A stretch of 64,000 bases of DNA from Yarrowia lipolytica (Eukaryota; Ascomycota; Dipodascomycetes; Dipodascales), in contig NC_090773.1 in the NCBI RefSeq assembly GCF_001761485.1, positions 1,054,001 to 1,118,000 on the forward strand. The letters are read 5' to 3'. The notes beneath the pieces are model-generated. The model did not search any database and was not told the DNA's origin. It worked only from the letters and a program-made list of their open reading frames with translations. A program made the position numbers and the translations under genes. Below, one piece after another: positions 22,813-33,602 of this stretch. The first letter of the stretch is position 1. Each line of letters opens with the position of its first letter.

Positions 22813-24423
22813 ATGGCCGCTTCTACCAGCTCCTCCATTCCTGACAATGTCGAGAAGTCCGCTTCTGTCGAGAAGTCCGCCTCCGCCGAGGACTACGAGA
22901 TGGTCCATGCTCCTGTTGAGGAGAACCCCGAGTTTGTTGTCGATGACGTCAAGCGAAACCGACGACAGCGAATTGCCGACGGCTTCACCGTGCTGGCCGC
23001 TGGCTTTGCCCTCATCTCCGATGGTTACCAGAACTCTATGATGACCATGATGAACGTCACCTTCCAGGAGCGATACGGAAAGGAAGTCTACAATTCCACC
23101 GTCTCCACTCGAGTTTCCAACGCCCTCCTTGTCGGAGAGGTCATTGGTATGATTGTTATTGGTCTGACCTGCGATTACATGGGCCGAAAGACCGCCATTG
23201 TCGTTACTACTATTCTGATTGTTCTTGGAGGTATCATGGCTACCGCCTCCCATGGTGTCACAACTGATGGTATGTTCTGGATGTTAGTCGTCTCAAGAGG
23301 TGTAATCGGTTTTGGATCAGGAGGAGAGTACCCCGCTGCTTCCACCTCCGCCTCCGAGGCCGCCAACGAAAAACATTTGCGAAAGAGGCGAGGAGCCATC
23401 TTTGTGCTGTGCACTAACCTGCCTCTGTCTTTCGGAAACCCCTTCTGTGTCATTGTCTTCCTGATTGTCTACGCCGCCTGTGGCTTCAAGGGTCAGCATC
23501 TGTCTACCGTGTGGCGAACCTGCATGGGTATCGGATGTATCTGGCCTCTGACCGTCTTCTACTTCCGACTCAAGATGGCCCAGCCCCGTCTCTACACCAA
23601 GTCTGCTATCAAGAAGTCCGTGCCCTACTGGCTCATTCTCAAGTTCTACTGGCGAACCATCATCGGTACTGCCGGAACCTGGTTCATCTACGATTTCGTT
23701 GTTTTCCCCAACGGTGTTTTCTCTGGATCCATTATCGCCACTATCATCAAGCCTGATGAGCCCGATAAGCTCCTCAAGACCGCCGAGTGGCAGCTGCTGA
23801 TTGGAGCCATCGGTCTTCCTGGTGTCTTCATCGGTGCCTGGTTGTGTGAGAACAGGGTCCTTGGCCGAAAGTACACCATGCTTATTGGTTTCGCTCTCTG
23901 GATTGTCGTTGGTCTTATTATCGGATGTGCCTACACCCCCCTTAAGCGAAGCACTGGTGCTTTCGTCTTCATGTACGGTATGCTGTCTTCTTCGGGTAAC
24001 CTGGGTCCTGGTAACATGCTGGGACTTGTTTCCTCCGAGGCCTACGCCACCGCCGTTCGAGGTACTCTCTACGGATTCTCCGCTGCTGTCGGCAAGGCCG
24101 GTGCTGCTGTCGGTACTCAGGTGTTTAAGCCGATTCAGGGCAACCTCGGTGACCGATGGACTTTCATCATTGCCGCCATTCTCGGTCTCTGTGGTGTGAT
24201 TGTCACTCTCTTTTTCGTTCCCCGACTCAACGGTGAGGATCTCGAGGAGGAGGATGTGCGATTCAAGCAGTTCTTGCGAGCCCATGGATGGGAGGGAGAG
24301 TTTGGAACTGTTGCTGACAAGGTGGACGATATTGAGGAAACCACCAGCGACGAGGCCCACGACACTGACGGAATTGAGACTCAGCAAATCATCACTGAGA
24401 CTCCTAACAAGATGTCCAATTAG
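22813..24423 (+). CDS. MFS transporter, Git1-like (glycerophosphodiester/phosphate:H+ symporter family)
   Basis: A 536-residue major facilitator of the phosphate:proton symporter family, most like fungal Git1 permeases, which take up glycerophosphoinositol or glycerophosphocholine, with phosphate transporters as cousins. About twelve membrane spans run from residue 57 to about 485. The signature loop DYMGRK (121-126) follows span 2, and SRGVIGFGSGGEYPAAS (161-177) is the Git1/Pho84 substrate-path motif. The cytosolic N-terminus carries two EKSAS copies, and the C-terminal tail is acidic. Arginine is almost always CGA, suggesting good expression. The start is the first ATG, 78 bases after a TATA-like element. 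The substrate cannot be decided from sequence. Plasma membrane is likely. Confidence 0.88.
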   Translation: MAASTSSSIPDNVEKSASVEKSASAEDYEMVHAPVEENPEFVVDDVKRNRRQRIADGFTVLAAGFALISDGYQNSMMTMMNVTFQERYGKEVYNSTVSTRVSNALLVGEVIGMIVIGLTCDYMGRKTAIVVTTILIVLGGIMATASHGVTTDGMFWMLVVSRGVIGFGSGGEYPAASTSASEAANEKHLRKRRGAIFVLCTNLPLSFGNPFCVIVFLIVYAACGFKGQHLSTVWRTCMGIGCIWPLTVFYFRLKMAQPRLYTKSAIKKSVPYWLILKFYWRTIIGTAGTWFIYDFVVFPNGVFSGSIIATIIKPDEPDKLLKTAEWQLLIGAIGLPGVFIGAWLCENRVLGRKYTMLIGFALWIVVGLIIGCAYTPLKRSTGAFVFMYGMLSSSGNLGPGNMLGLVSSEAYATAVRGTLYGFSAAVGKAGAAVGTQVFKPIQGNLGDRWTFIIAAILGLCGVIVTLFFVPRLNGEDLEEEDVRFKQFLRAHGWEGEFGTVADKVDDIEETTSDEAHDTDGIETQQIITETPNKMSN

Positions 24424-26241
24424 ATATTTATTAATTAATAAAAGTTTTGTGTTACGAAAAGCGCGAAAGTAGAGGAGGGTGGATAGAACGAGCCCATGGA
24501 CGGAGACCGGTCCAGAACTGCAGAGCGCCTCGACCGCTACAAGCTCTTTAACATGAGAATTAAAAGCAAACTACAGGCTTATACGACTTTTTCTTCGTGC
24601 ATTAGAGCAGCTAATTTGTCGTACTGTGCCTTTGCTGGTGTCAAGATCCACCGATTAGCCTCTCATACATTGGTTTCAGATGTCACAGACATATGACAGG
24701 GCCTTGACAGGAAAACGACGTGTGACGTGTTGAAATTGACAGAGCAGATCTGCCAAATGTTCAAATCCGAAAAAAAGAGCTGCTTCAAGAGCTGGCTTAC
24801 AGCATCTGGTATTGACGATATCAAGTCGTTTAACTGATGCTTGGCCAACTTAAAGAGAAGCCAAGACAGACTAAATTTTTAGAGTGGGGCCTAAGCGAGA
24901 GGTAAGGTACGTCAACTGAGACATTGGCGTGGATGTCTTGAACTTTGCAAGGGACTTGAGCTACGGGTTAGTGTGACACGGTTTTGGGCTGGTATGGAGG
25001 GGGCGGTTTCACACCTCCGCTACAACTGGCATTAAACCAGCCCAAGGGGGTAATTTTGGTGGAGTGTGTATTGCAATATCGGATTCCATCTTTTTACTAA
25101 TGGGTCCGTTTCCGAGTTTCAACATCTCGTATGTCTTCCATAAACCAATGTCTCAGATAAATATCCTCTCCTTGAGGGAGAGCTATCGCTGAGTGACTGA
25201 TAACTGCGTCATCTACAACCAACCCAAACGTCCAGGACTCGTTGAGACAAGCGATAGTCTCTGCTGCTACTATCAATGGCTGTACTCGTAGCTGGTTGTC
25301 TCAAAAAGTGGTATGACTACTTTCGTCTCGTTTCATCCCGATCTGCTCTGCGCCAACTTTGCGAGCACGTGGGATGTCTAATGAGCTACTTACAGCGAGT
25401 CGGTGAAATATTAGCGATGTAGCAGAACTGAAATGAAAAGAAGGTCAGCGTGCAACGAAAATCTTGCCGTAGTGTAGCTAAATCAATTTGGGATCCGGTT
25501 CCTGACCCTGCGATAAACAGTACAAGCCCAAAGTGAAGCGATTGGCGCTGAGAGACGAATCGCGTGACAGTGTCTGGGGTCTGAACTCGTCTGACCCTGT
25601 CACGTGAGACGGAAGCTGCGAGATAAGAAATGATCAGACTTTGTCTCGTCTAGTTGAGCTCATCTACAAGTACAACTCTGCGGCCTACAACTGACGGGCT
25701 AATCTTGCCCTATTGAAGAGAAGTTCGGCGAGTTGTGTAGTCTGTTTTTAGTGCAAGTATTTTGATACAACATAATCAGCTTTTATAGTCCAGCGATATT
25801 TATGTAGCTACTGAGAAGATATTGTAGTTAGTATGTACTACTCCACAGTCAATGGTAGTTCAATAGTAGATTGACCGTGAATCAAGGGGGTTCACCCTCG
25901 GCACGTGTCTGTGAAATACTGTCGGTGATTACATATTGCCGGACTCCGAAATTATCTCTATACAAGAATATAAGACCAAACTTATGAACTAATTGAAGCC
26001 AAAAATTCATGGCTCGGTCGGTATTAAGTCGGCGTTTAGTCTAACAGTCATCATTACTACTGTACAAGTGTGTATTCAAGCTGGGATTGTGTGTATGGAA
26101 AAGGTAACGGGCAAGTTCTGACGGTATCTTGACGGATAGGTATCAGTTAACCCAAAGCAACGAGACAAAACGGGCCGGTTACGAACCAAAGTTCTTGCAT
26201 TTCACAAGTTGGCATGTATCTATCTATTATTCTATATCTGA
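24424..26241. other. Convergent spacer, transporter / hydrolase
   Basis: 1.8 kb between two converging genes. No frame longer than about 66 codons and no recognisable RNA gene was found. A palindromic-type gtCACGTGag lies near 25602 and TACAAGTA near 25668. An acceptor-like CTAACCCGTAG on the minus strand near 24960-24970 has no matching exon, so I call nothing. Confidence 0.55.
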
Positions 26242-27243
26242 CTAAGCGTCCGCGTCCAGCTTGGCCTCCTCTGCGGCCTTGTCATCGTGCTTCTCGACAA
26301 ACTCCCGCACGTCTCGCATGAATTCATCAGGCTTCTGACTGATGACCCAGTGGCCGCACTCAATGTCCTTGATCTCAAAGTTGGGGAAAAACTGACCAAT
26401 GGCTGGCAGAAACTCGTCGGCCACATACTTGCTTTTGGTGCCTCTGATGAACAGAGTGGGTTTGGTGAACCGGCCGTCCTCGGCAAAGAAGGGCCAGTCG
26501 CCCAAGTAGCCCAGTGACTTGCCCAGAATCTCAACGGGCACACGGAACTTCATGGGCTCGTCCTTGTCGTCAGTCTTACGCAGATTGTTGAGCAGAAAGT
26601 ACCGGATCATCTGGTCAGGCTCGTACTTTCGCATGATCTCTTGGGCCTCCTTGGAGTTCTTGACCTTCTTGTGCTGGATCTCCAACATGCCCCGGATGTA
26701 CTTGGGGAAGTCGGATGACAGCGAAGTGTCTACGGGCGAGTTGTCCACGGGGATCAGGTACTTGACCAGCTCAGGGTGTCGCAGAGCCACAGCCATGGCT
26801 GTCTTGGCTCCCATGGAGTGGCCAATCAGAATGACCTCTTTTCCGCCCATGACCTCATTGATCCATCGCTCCACGTCAGAAGCGAGGGCAATGTAGTCGT
26901 GACGGGGGTTATGAGGAGACTGACCGTGGTTTCGCAGATCCAGACCATAGACATTGCAGTTGAGGTCAGCGGCCAGCTTCTTGGAAACGGTGTGGTGGTT
27001 GGCCTTGTGACCAAACAGACCGTGCATGAACACCAGTGGCGTTCGAGTGGGATTGGGAACCTCCTGGACATCCCAGGCCAGCTCAACAGTTTCGGTGGTC
27101 TCGTAGGAAGAAGCATGTCCCACAAGCGTTCGTTTCGTGGCGATGGACGGGGTGAGGGACCGACAGGAGACTGGGCCGAGTCGCGACATGCCCAGGGAAC
27201 GCGCTGAAGTGCCAAACGCGGTTTTCAACGGTTGCAATAGCAT
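26242..27243 (-). CDS. IMO32: Mitochondrial alpha/beta hydrolase, Imo32/Eat1/ABHD11 family
   Basis: A 333-residue alpha/beta hydrolase of the fungal Imo32/Eat1 group (human ABHD11). The N-terminus is rich in R, S and T with few acids to about residue 45 and looks like a mitochondrial presequence. The oxyanion motif HGLFG is at 74-78. The nucleophile elbow GHSMGA is at 141-146 with Ser143. A catalytic histidine sits in CGHWV (His298), and an acid is available in PVDNSP (Asp167). Family members include thioesterase/hydrolase-like enzymes and the ethanol acetyltransferase Eat1, which makes ethyl acetate. Which activity applies here cannot be told from sequence. The charged tail after residue 315 is family-variable. 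It lies head-to-head with PSY4, 1.7 kb apart. Confidence 0.85.
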   Translation of the reverse strand: MLLQPLKTAFGTSARSLGMSRLGPVSCRSLTPSIATKRTLVGHASSYETTETVELAWDVQEVPNPTRTPLVFMHGLFGHKANHHTVSKKLAADLNCNVYGLDLRNHGQSPHNPRHDYIALASDVERWINEVMGGKEVILIGHSMGAKTAMAVALRHPELVKYLIPVDNSPVDTSLSSDFPKYIRGMLEIQHKKVKNSKEAQEIMRKYEPDQMIRYFLLNNLRKTDDKDEPMKFRVPVEILGKSLGYLGDWPFFAEDGRFTKPTLFIRGTKSKYVADEFLPAIGQFFPNFEIKDIECGHWVISQKPDEFMRDVREFVEKHDDKAAEEAKLDADA

Positions 27244-28958
27244 CTTAAAGTGTGTGATTCAGGGTGTAGATTCAATGGCAATGTTGAGATGGATTGTCAT
27301 GCATGTATGCTAAATCTGAACCTTGATGGAGTTGCAGCGGAGCAGGCATATAAGAGAGGTGATTTGAGAGTGATAAACAGCACTTTTCCAGAGGATAATG
27401 ACGAGGGTAACCTCGTCGAATGGACCAGAAAGTGTTAAAATGTCAGAATGACTGGAAAAAATCACATTTGTGTCTTTTTTTGCCCCTCAAAAAGCAACTG
27501 ACATGACTCATTAGAGCCTGTTCTACGTCTTGGGGTGATTCATGCAACAATGCACTAATATGAAAAAGTCAAGATTACCGTTGAAGTGGATCACAAGAAG
27601 AAATTATGACCTTCCTTCAAAGATTTGCAATGGTGAGACAATTGAACACTGACTCCACGCGTTGGGAACCAATTATTTTGACGGAAAGCCACGTGACTCA
27701 AACGTATCCAGCTCATTATATGACCTCATCTCCCCTAATATCTGAGATGTTCCACTCTTGTCTCTTCTGCTCAACAAAGAGTCCACGGTGTTGAGAAGAC
27801 CTCAACGGACAGTATCGTGCGAAAGTTGATACCCCGTCGAAGCTGCCACGACATTGAAGACACAATTGACCTCGCCGACGTTTCCTTCCGTTACCCATAT
27901 GCTGCTTCAGCTGTCGTTCAGTGGAAGTGTTTAGTCTGGCAATGTATTTACAGACACAAGTTGTTTCGCAAAGATACTGAGAATGAATAGAAACGGCAAC
28001 GGCAACGGCAATGGAAACGGCGACGATATGACTTTAATACCCACACTGATACCAAAATCACTCATTTTGGCCAAGAGGAACCTGGCTGTCATGGTGGAGT
28101 CCGTCCTCTGTTGAGTACGAATACTGTCTAAGCATTTCGAGATGTATCCCACACGTGGTACATGAGCAAGATACAGAGTGGGACAAGAAGCTGATTCTCA
28201 AAAAAAAAAAAGAAAAGAAAAAGACCTGCTATTGACGGTATACTCGCTGCTACTTGTAATCTAGTCCGTCTACAAGAACAGGTCAACAATCCACAACGTT
28301 GGAACGAGAGAAGTGTGGAGTGCAAGGACATATATTCTAGTCTGTTCAGTCAATGATGACGACGGATTCTTGTAGGCCAGTGATATTTGCTTATACAAGC
28401 CAGACGAGAAAACTATCTGTTAAAAGAGCGGCATCATTATGATCAACTGATGCTGGTGAAAGTTGTAAGGAAGTCTTCTCCTAGTGATAATGCCAGAGGG
28501 GGGCGGGGGCGGGATCATGTAGAATGTCAGCGTTTGAGTGACGGGTATATATTTCGTAACAATTGAGTATCGTACTTGTACTAGGTACTAGTATCGTTAC
28601 TTAATAATGCCCTTTCTACACACCTTCAAGACGCTTTCCCTCTCTCCATGCAAGTATATTCCCTTATTATTATTCACTGTATTAGTTAGATTATAGTTGA
28701 GACATTACTGATAGCATGCTACCGATAGAAAGACACCTCAACTCCACGAATAAGTGAAGAATAGAGAATATCAAAAGTGCATCTTGATTAGAATGGCTTT
28801 TATAATACACAGAGACAGAAACCAGTTAATTATCTAGGCCCCTTTACCCAGCGCTTTCCCCCCTCTCAATAACCACGTTGTCGTGTGACGATTAAGCTTC
28901 ACGTGCTACACGTGAGGGAGTCATGCAGCACTCTTTCATCGTAAACATCACCATCAAA
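27244..28958. other. Divergent spacer, hydrolase / PSY4
   Basis: 1.7 kb shared upstream region. It has a short CGGCAA run near 27993-28010, an A-rich tract at 28200-28222, TACTTGTA at 28573-28580 next to a GGTACTAGTA run, and two CACGTG boxes just before PSY4. No gene is supported. Confidence 0.6.
28900..28914. promoter_or_regulatory. Paired CACGTG boxes before PSY4
   Basis: CACGTG occurs at 28900-28905 and 28909-28914, nine bases apart start to start and ending 44 bases before the PSY4 ATG. A third copy lies in the PSY4 intron at 29027-29032. This is the Cbf1/bHLH E-box core. Factor identity is inferred. Confidence 0.5.
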
Positions 28959-30205
28959 ATGACCTTGGAAACCGCGGGCGGTAAGTACCAGAAGGGAGGA
29001 ACGAAGTCAGGTGACACCAAGGAGGCCACGTGATCCACAACAGCCGGGATGCACCCATGCTGATCTACAGCCTCGCTACCGTACTAACGTTAGCATTATC
29101 CAGTCTCAAGACTGCCATTGAAGATGGATCTATGCCCAGCTGGGAGGAGCAGCGAGGCCATGTGCAGCAGCTGATCAAAGAGATCTGCGAGTCGTACGAC
29201 CCCATCAAAGATGGCATGGTTGTAAATGCCGTGACAGGCCACCAGGAGGATGCTCAGGAACAAATCCACCGAATAGTGGGGCTCTTAGACGCACCGCAAT
29301 TCAAGAGCAGTCCACCCTTCACTCTGAAGCGCATGGCCGAACTATTGACCGAGCCGTTCAAGTATTACCCTCAGAACCACCTCGCCAAGTTTCTGCGAGC
29401 TCTGGAGCGGGTAATGTTGGTGTCTTCGTCCATTGACGACTACGGCCAAGTGAGTGTGGACATTCACGATGTGCCGACGGTGGAGGACGGCGAGAAGATC
29501 AAACCGGATACGGGAATTGTGCTGACGCCGATCCCGTGGATTTCTGAGGGGGATACAACCAAGCTTGAAAAGGGAGGAGAGGAGACCGACGCCGTTACCG
29601 CCGACGAACAGGACGATGGGGTTAAGCCAGTACAGAAGGAGCAGCAGGAAGAGGGTAAGCAGCAGGAGGGCAAGAAGGAAGACAAAGAGGAAGAGGAGAC
29701 CAAGGAGATATCAGAGGTACCAGCAGAGAATGTTTCTCACGAAGCTTCTAATGTGTCCGTGGAGATGGCAGATGTGTCTGGAGATAGCATTTCCGAGTCG
29801 ATGACGACCCACGACGTTTCTGTGGAAATGACGGATGCGGATTTGTCGGCGGAAATGGCCACTCACGATGTACCAGATGAGGTTGCTCAGGAGATCAGAC
29901 AGGTTAAGAGTGAGGAGACCCAGGGAGATTTGCTCACCACGGTAGTTGCTGACGTGACCAACATAAACCATAAGCATGGAGAGAGGAGAGAGGTGGAAGC
30001 CGATACTGCAGAGGAGGAGAAGAAGGAGCCCACGGAGCCCACACAGACTACAGAGAAGGAAGCCCCCGAGAAGGAGTCAACCTCAGAGAAGGAAACAACA
30101 AAGAAGGAACCAACAGACAAGGAGCCAACCGAGCCAACGGCACAAAATGGAACCACAACCGAAACCGAAGAAGATAGAGAGGCAAAACGACTAAAGACGG
30201 AGTAA
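28959..30205 (+). CDS. PSY4: Protein phosphatase 4 regulatory subunit 2 (Psy4), two exons
   Basis: The regulatory subunit of protein phosphatase 4, which with Pph3 and Psy2 dephosphorylates DNA-damage checkpoint targets in yeast. Exon 1 is 28959-28980 and exon 2 is 29094-30205. Joined, they encode 377 residues beginning MTLETAGALSSL. Residues about 15-130 match the PPP4R2 domain (PSWEEQRGHVQQLIKEICESYDP, here read in segments, then FTLKRMAELLTEPFKYY). The rest is acidic, with many E, K, T and P and repeated KEPT units near the end. It closes with a basic KRLK that may aid nuclear entry. The open frame extends upstream of exon 2 through the intron to an ATG at 29030, but the intron signals and the domain both favour the spliced start. 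It converges on RSM24. Confidence 0.85.
28981..29093 (+). other. PSY4 intron (113 bases)
   Basis: The donor is GTAAGT at 28981, the branch site TACTAAC at 29082-29088 and the acceptor TAG at 29091-29093, two bases after the branch site. Only this acceptor keeps the frame; the CAG at 29101-29103 does not. Confidence 0.88.
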
Positions 30206-30704
30206 AGGGTTGCACTTAGCGACACTCATTAGCACAGCATGGATTATTTATCATAACAGGTACCAGGTGGCAAGTGGCTGGAGGTCACGGGCATCGACGG
30301 AATTGGGTGGTAATTGTAGCAGGGAGATCAGGTCAGTGTAGGTGAGTAGTGGTTGTAGCTCGACATCCCATACACCTTTCTCCATGACGTTGAAGTATGG
30401 CTCTCGACAGTACTTGTATATCATAGAGAGTGTGGGGGCCATGTCTCACCCATATGTAGCATGCTTGATAGGGGAACTGTACAAGTACATATCCAGACTT
30501 GTCTTCATACACGAAGATGGGAATTCATACCGTGATTGCTGCGTTGCGAAGCCATGTACAAACATTCGTACTGGTACCAGTTTTGGACAAATCTGGCTTC
30601 CTATCTAGCACAGTACGATACAACACCTAGGTGCCTTCGTCTGGCCTAAAGATATAATGGGCTACACACGCTTGCGTTTGCTTGTTACTCATTTACTATA
30701 TACA
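30206..30704. other. Convergent 3' spacer, PSY4 / RSM24
   Basis: 500 bases of non-coding DNA with two TACTTGTA/GTACAAGTAC motifs (near 30413 and 30480). Nothing else was seen. Confidence 0.6.
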
Positions 30705-31883
30705 TTACCCGAAAAGAGCCTTGAAAGCGGTCTGCTTAGCCTTGTCTTCAGGTCGGTTCCACTCCTCGGGGAACTTGGCCAGTCGGTATCGGTCTCGCTT
30801 GGCGATGCGCTCCGCCTTGTTTCGGGCGTGTCGGGTGTCCAGAGGCACGTCCTCGAACGAGTCACCTTGCTCGGCCTCGGTCTTGAGCTTGAGAATCTGA
30901 GTCAGCAGGTAGTGCTTGTTTTCGGGGGCAGAGGGGTGTCGCTTGCTGGCAAACTTGCACTGGCCGGTCAGAGCGTCGTAGTTCTGTCCAGACAGCAGCT
31001 TGAACTTGTGCAGGCCCTTGTCGGAGAGACCCAGGTTGGCAGGGTCAAAGTAGCAGACCACCTTGGCCTCTTCGTCGGCCTCCTCTCCGGTGTACGAGGT
31101 GTACTTGAAGGTCAGGGGAGAAGCCTTCTTGTCAGCCTCCTTGACATCAAAGGGCACATGATAATCGACGAGTCGGGGGAGCACGTAGGCAGACATTCGC
31201 TGGAGGTGTCGCATCTTTCGCACCTTCTCCACCTGCATGTGTCCAGCAGTGGGGATATCGTCGTACATGAACTCGTTAACGTGATCAGCATCCAAAAGAT
31301 CGTCGTCCTCCTCATTCTTCTCAACGACGCTATGCTTGCCGTGGTAGGCGGATCGGATTACGCCAGCGTCGGCTCCAGCAACTCGACCAGCTCGAACCAG
31401 CTGTCGCAGTTCCTCCTCGCTCTGGGAGTAGGCCGATCCGAGCTTGAACTGTCGGTTGTGAAGACGCGTGACCACCTCATGGAACTCGAGGCCGGTCCAG
31501 TTTCTGGGGTCTAGTTCCTCGTCGCTGAATCGCTCGGGATCCAGGTTCTGCCGGGTCTTGAAGCCCAGCTCCTCAATGGTATCCAGAGCCTCCTTCGTCT
31601 TGGCGTCGAGCGTGTACTTGGCCTCAAACTGGAGCTCCTCGACTCGGTTGGTCCGGGGAAGCAGAGAGGCGTCTGCAGAGGGGATCTCGGAGGGCTCAGC
31701 AAACGGAGTGGCTGACTCAATGCGCTTGTCGGTTCGGAACGAGGGCTTGGACTGATCCGAGGGAGGAACGTCGGTCGAATCGGACATGAAACGAACATGG
31801 GTCACGGCGGAGGCCCGGCCTACAACCGTGGCTCGTGCAAACGCTCCCTGGAGCACCCTGCTTTGGTTTGCCAGTCTGAGCAT
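30705..31883 (-). CDS. RSM24: Mitochondrial small-subunit ribosomal protein mS35 (Rsm24)
   Basis: A 392-residue protein of the mS35/Rsm24 family, part of the small subunit of the mitochondrial ribosome. The first 35 residues (MLRLANQSRVLQGAFARATVV and onward) are basic, hydroxylated and free of acids, a clear mitochondrial presequence. The conserved S35 domain lies in the C-terminal half, around residues 225-320, including LPRLVDYHVPFD and the stretch ending in HKFKLLSG. The length is near that of fungal members. It is transcribed head-to-head with RSM7, another small-subunit protein, across 714 bases. It begins at the first ATG; no intron is present. Confidence 0.88.
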   Translation of the reverse strand: MLRLANQSRVLQGAFARATVVGRASAVTHVRFMSDSTDVPPSDQSKPSFRTDKRIESATPFAEPSEIPSADASLLPRTNRVEELQFEAKYTLDAKTKEALDTIEELGFKTRQNLDPERFSDEELDPRNWTGLEFHEVVTRLHNRQFKLGSAYSQSEEELRQLVRAGRVAGADAGVIRSAYHGKHSVVEKNEEDDDLLDADHVNEFMYDDIPTAGHMQVEKVRKMRHLQRMSAYVLPRLVDYHVPFDVKEADKKASPLTFKYTSYTGEEADEEAKVVCYFDPANLGLSDKGLHKFKLLSGQNYDALTGQCKFASKRHPSAPENKHYLLTQILKLKTEAEQGDSFEDVPLDTRHARNKAERIAKRDRYRLAKFPEEWNRPEDKAKQTAFKALFG

Positions 31884-32597
31884 GTTGTGTGATGATTATG
31901 AAAATGTTCAGTGGTGAGAAGTTAAAAAATGCAGTGAAAATGGAGGAGAAGCGGGAGGGTTTCCAGAAATGGCTGTAAGAAGGCTAGAAAGATGAAGAAA
32001 AGAGGAATCAATAGCCCATGGTTGGAAAAGTAAATCTAAGGTGTTTTATTCGCAAAAAATGACACCATATAAAGATCTTGTGTCAACTAGGAAAAACCCT
32101 ACCCTGATAACTAAGCAAAACCTTCTTCATACTATAGAGCTGGACGACAATGGGAATTTGAGGAGGTTGAAGAAGAGATAGATGGGTGAAATTTAGTCGA
32201 AATATTTTCGCTGTGGCAATATATATTCTGTCAATTTTTCAAGGCTGCAGTCCTCAAACTCCCCATTTTACTGATACCCATATTCTCTCTCCGAAAAGCT
32301 AAAAAAAGTCGAGTGACCGAAATTTCACCTCAAATTTCACACACTTTGAGGCTGCAAGGATTGTATTTGGAGATATAAAGAGGTATGTGATAAATGATGG
32401 AATGGGAGCATAAATGACAAAATGAAAAAAGTAAATATATACAAAAAGACAAGCTACTTCACCTACAGCCTTTATTTCTGCGAATTTACCGCTCCTTGGC
32501 CCCCGCTCCAACCCCCCCAGGTTCCACCGGTACCACCTCTCCTACACCCAACTCAAACTAACTTTTCACTCTCACATCACCATCTACACACACCACC
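31884..32597. promoter_or_regulatory. Shared divergent promoter of RSM24 and RSM7
   Basis: 714 bases between two mitoribosomal genes. The 9-mer GTGAAATTT occurs three times: forward at 32186-32194 and reversed at 32320-32328 and 32332-32340. The rest is AT-rich, with CT-rich leader tracts before each gene. That these genes are co-regulated is an inference from the arrangement and the repeated motif. Confidence 0.55.
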
Positions 32598-33602
32598 ATG
32601 CTGAGAACGACTTCAGGACTAGCTCGGTTCTCCGCCCGTCGCGGATACGCCTCGGCGTCGCCCGCCAAGATCCTGGTGGGTCTGAACGTGCGAGCAGACC
32701 GATTTGACGGCGACCAGAAGGCCCTTGCCCAGGAGCTGGCCGTCAACTCCGATCTGGGTGAGGAGGACACAGACGCTATTGCTGCCAAGTACACGGAGCG
32801 AATCAAGGCCAACGCCGTAAAGCCCATTGCTCCCGAGACCGCCGAGGGCCATGCTCGACAGTGGATTGCTCTGTTGGACGACATCAAGGCCAAGAGCATG
32901 TCGACCGAAAAGTTTGAGGGTAAGGACGCTCTGGACATGCAAAAGTTCCGAGAGACGCTGGACAAGTACCGACAGGAGAGCACTGTTTCCGGCTTCTTCA
33001 GCGACGTTTCCGCCAACAAGGTCGACCCCATGGCGCTCATCGACCCCACTTCTGAGTCGCAGTTTGAGCAGGTCATCACCGGCAAGAACGGTAAGAAGGC
33101 TCTGTTTGTGCCCACCGAGGAGCAGGTGGCCGAGGCTGAGGCTCTCAAGACTGCGCCCATCCCCAACAAGGTCGACGGCGAGTTCGAGGCCCATCTGATC
33201 AATATGATCATGAAGCATGGCCGAAAGAACGCTGCCCGACGGCACTTTTACCAGGCTATGGAGCTCGCTCAGGTCATGATCAAGGCCGACCCCATTCCTC
33301 TGCTCAAGCAGGTCTTTGATGACGTTGCCCCCGTCTGTGTCATCAAGTCGACCCCCGTTGGTGCTCGAAAGGTCCAGTACCCCGTTCCCATCACCGAGCG
33401 ACAGCGACGACGAATAGTGTGGAAGTGGTCCGTCGACAACGCCGAGAAGCGGCCCAACCGATCATTCTCGGTCCGACTCGGAGAGGAGATAGCATCCGTC
33501 ATTAAGTCCAAGGGAGCGTCGCTCATGGAGAAGACCCTGGTCATCCACAACCTCGCCGTGGCCAACCGAGTCCATGCTGACCCCAGCCGACCCCGAAAGT
33601 AG
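32598..33602 (+). CDS. RSM7: Mitochondrial small-subunit ribosomal protein uS7m (Rsm7)
   Basis: A 334-residue mitochondrial S7 protein, which binds the 3' domain of small-subunit rRNA. The N-terminus (MLRTTSGLARFSARRGYASA) is a textbook presequence. A fungal-specific region of about 190 residues follows. The S7 domain is at the C-terminus, about 195-334. It contains LINMIMKHGRKNAARR, the conserved TPVGARKVQYPVP loop with ERQRRR following, and RVHADPSRPRK at the very end. The start is the first ATG, in a CACCACC context. SEC6 follows on the same strand after 1 kb. Confidence 0.95.
   Translation: MLRTTSGLARFSARRGYASASPAKILVGLNVRADRFDGDQKALAQELAVNSDLGEEDTDAIAAKYTERIKANAVKPIAPETAEGHARQWIALLDDIKAKSMSTEKFEGKDALDMQKFRETLDKYRQESTVSGFFSDVSANKVDPMALIDPTSESQFEQVITGKNGKKALFVPTEEQVAEAEALKTAPIPNKVDGEFEAHLINMIMKHGRKNAARRHFYQAMELAQVMIKADPIPLLKQVFDDVAPVCVIKSTPVGARKVQYPVPITERQRRRIVWKWSVDNAEKRPNRSFSVRLGEEIASVIKSKGASLMEKTLVIHNLAVANRVHADPSRPRK

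Noticed and set aside
23317-24387. 356-codon open frame antisense to the Git1-like transporter
   Set aside because: Same cause: a codon-bias mirror of a well-expressed gene, with no recognisable domain.
24960-25395. Minus-strand donor and acceptor pair suggesting a spliced gene
   Set aside because: No ATG-containing exon precedes the donor, and the downstream exon is only about 30 codons with no match.
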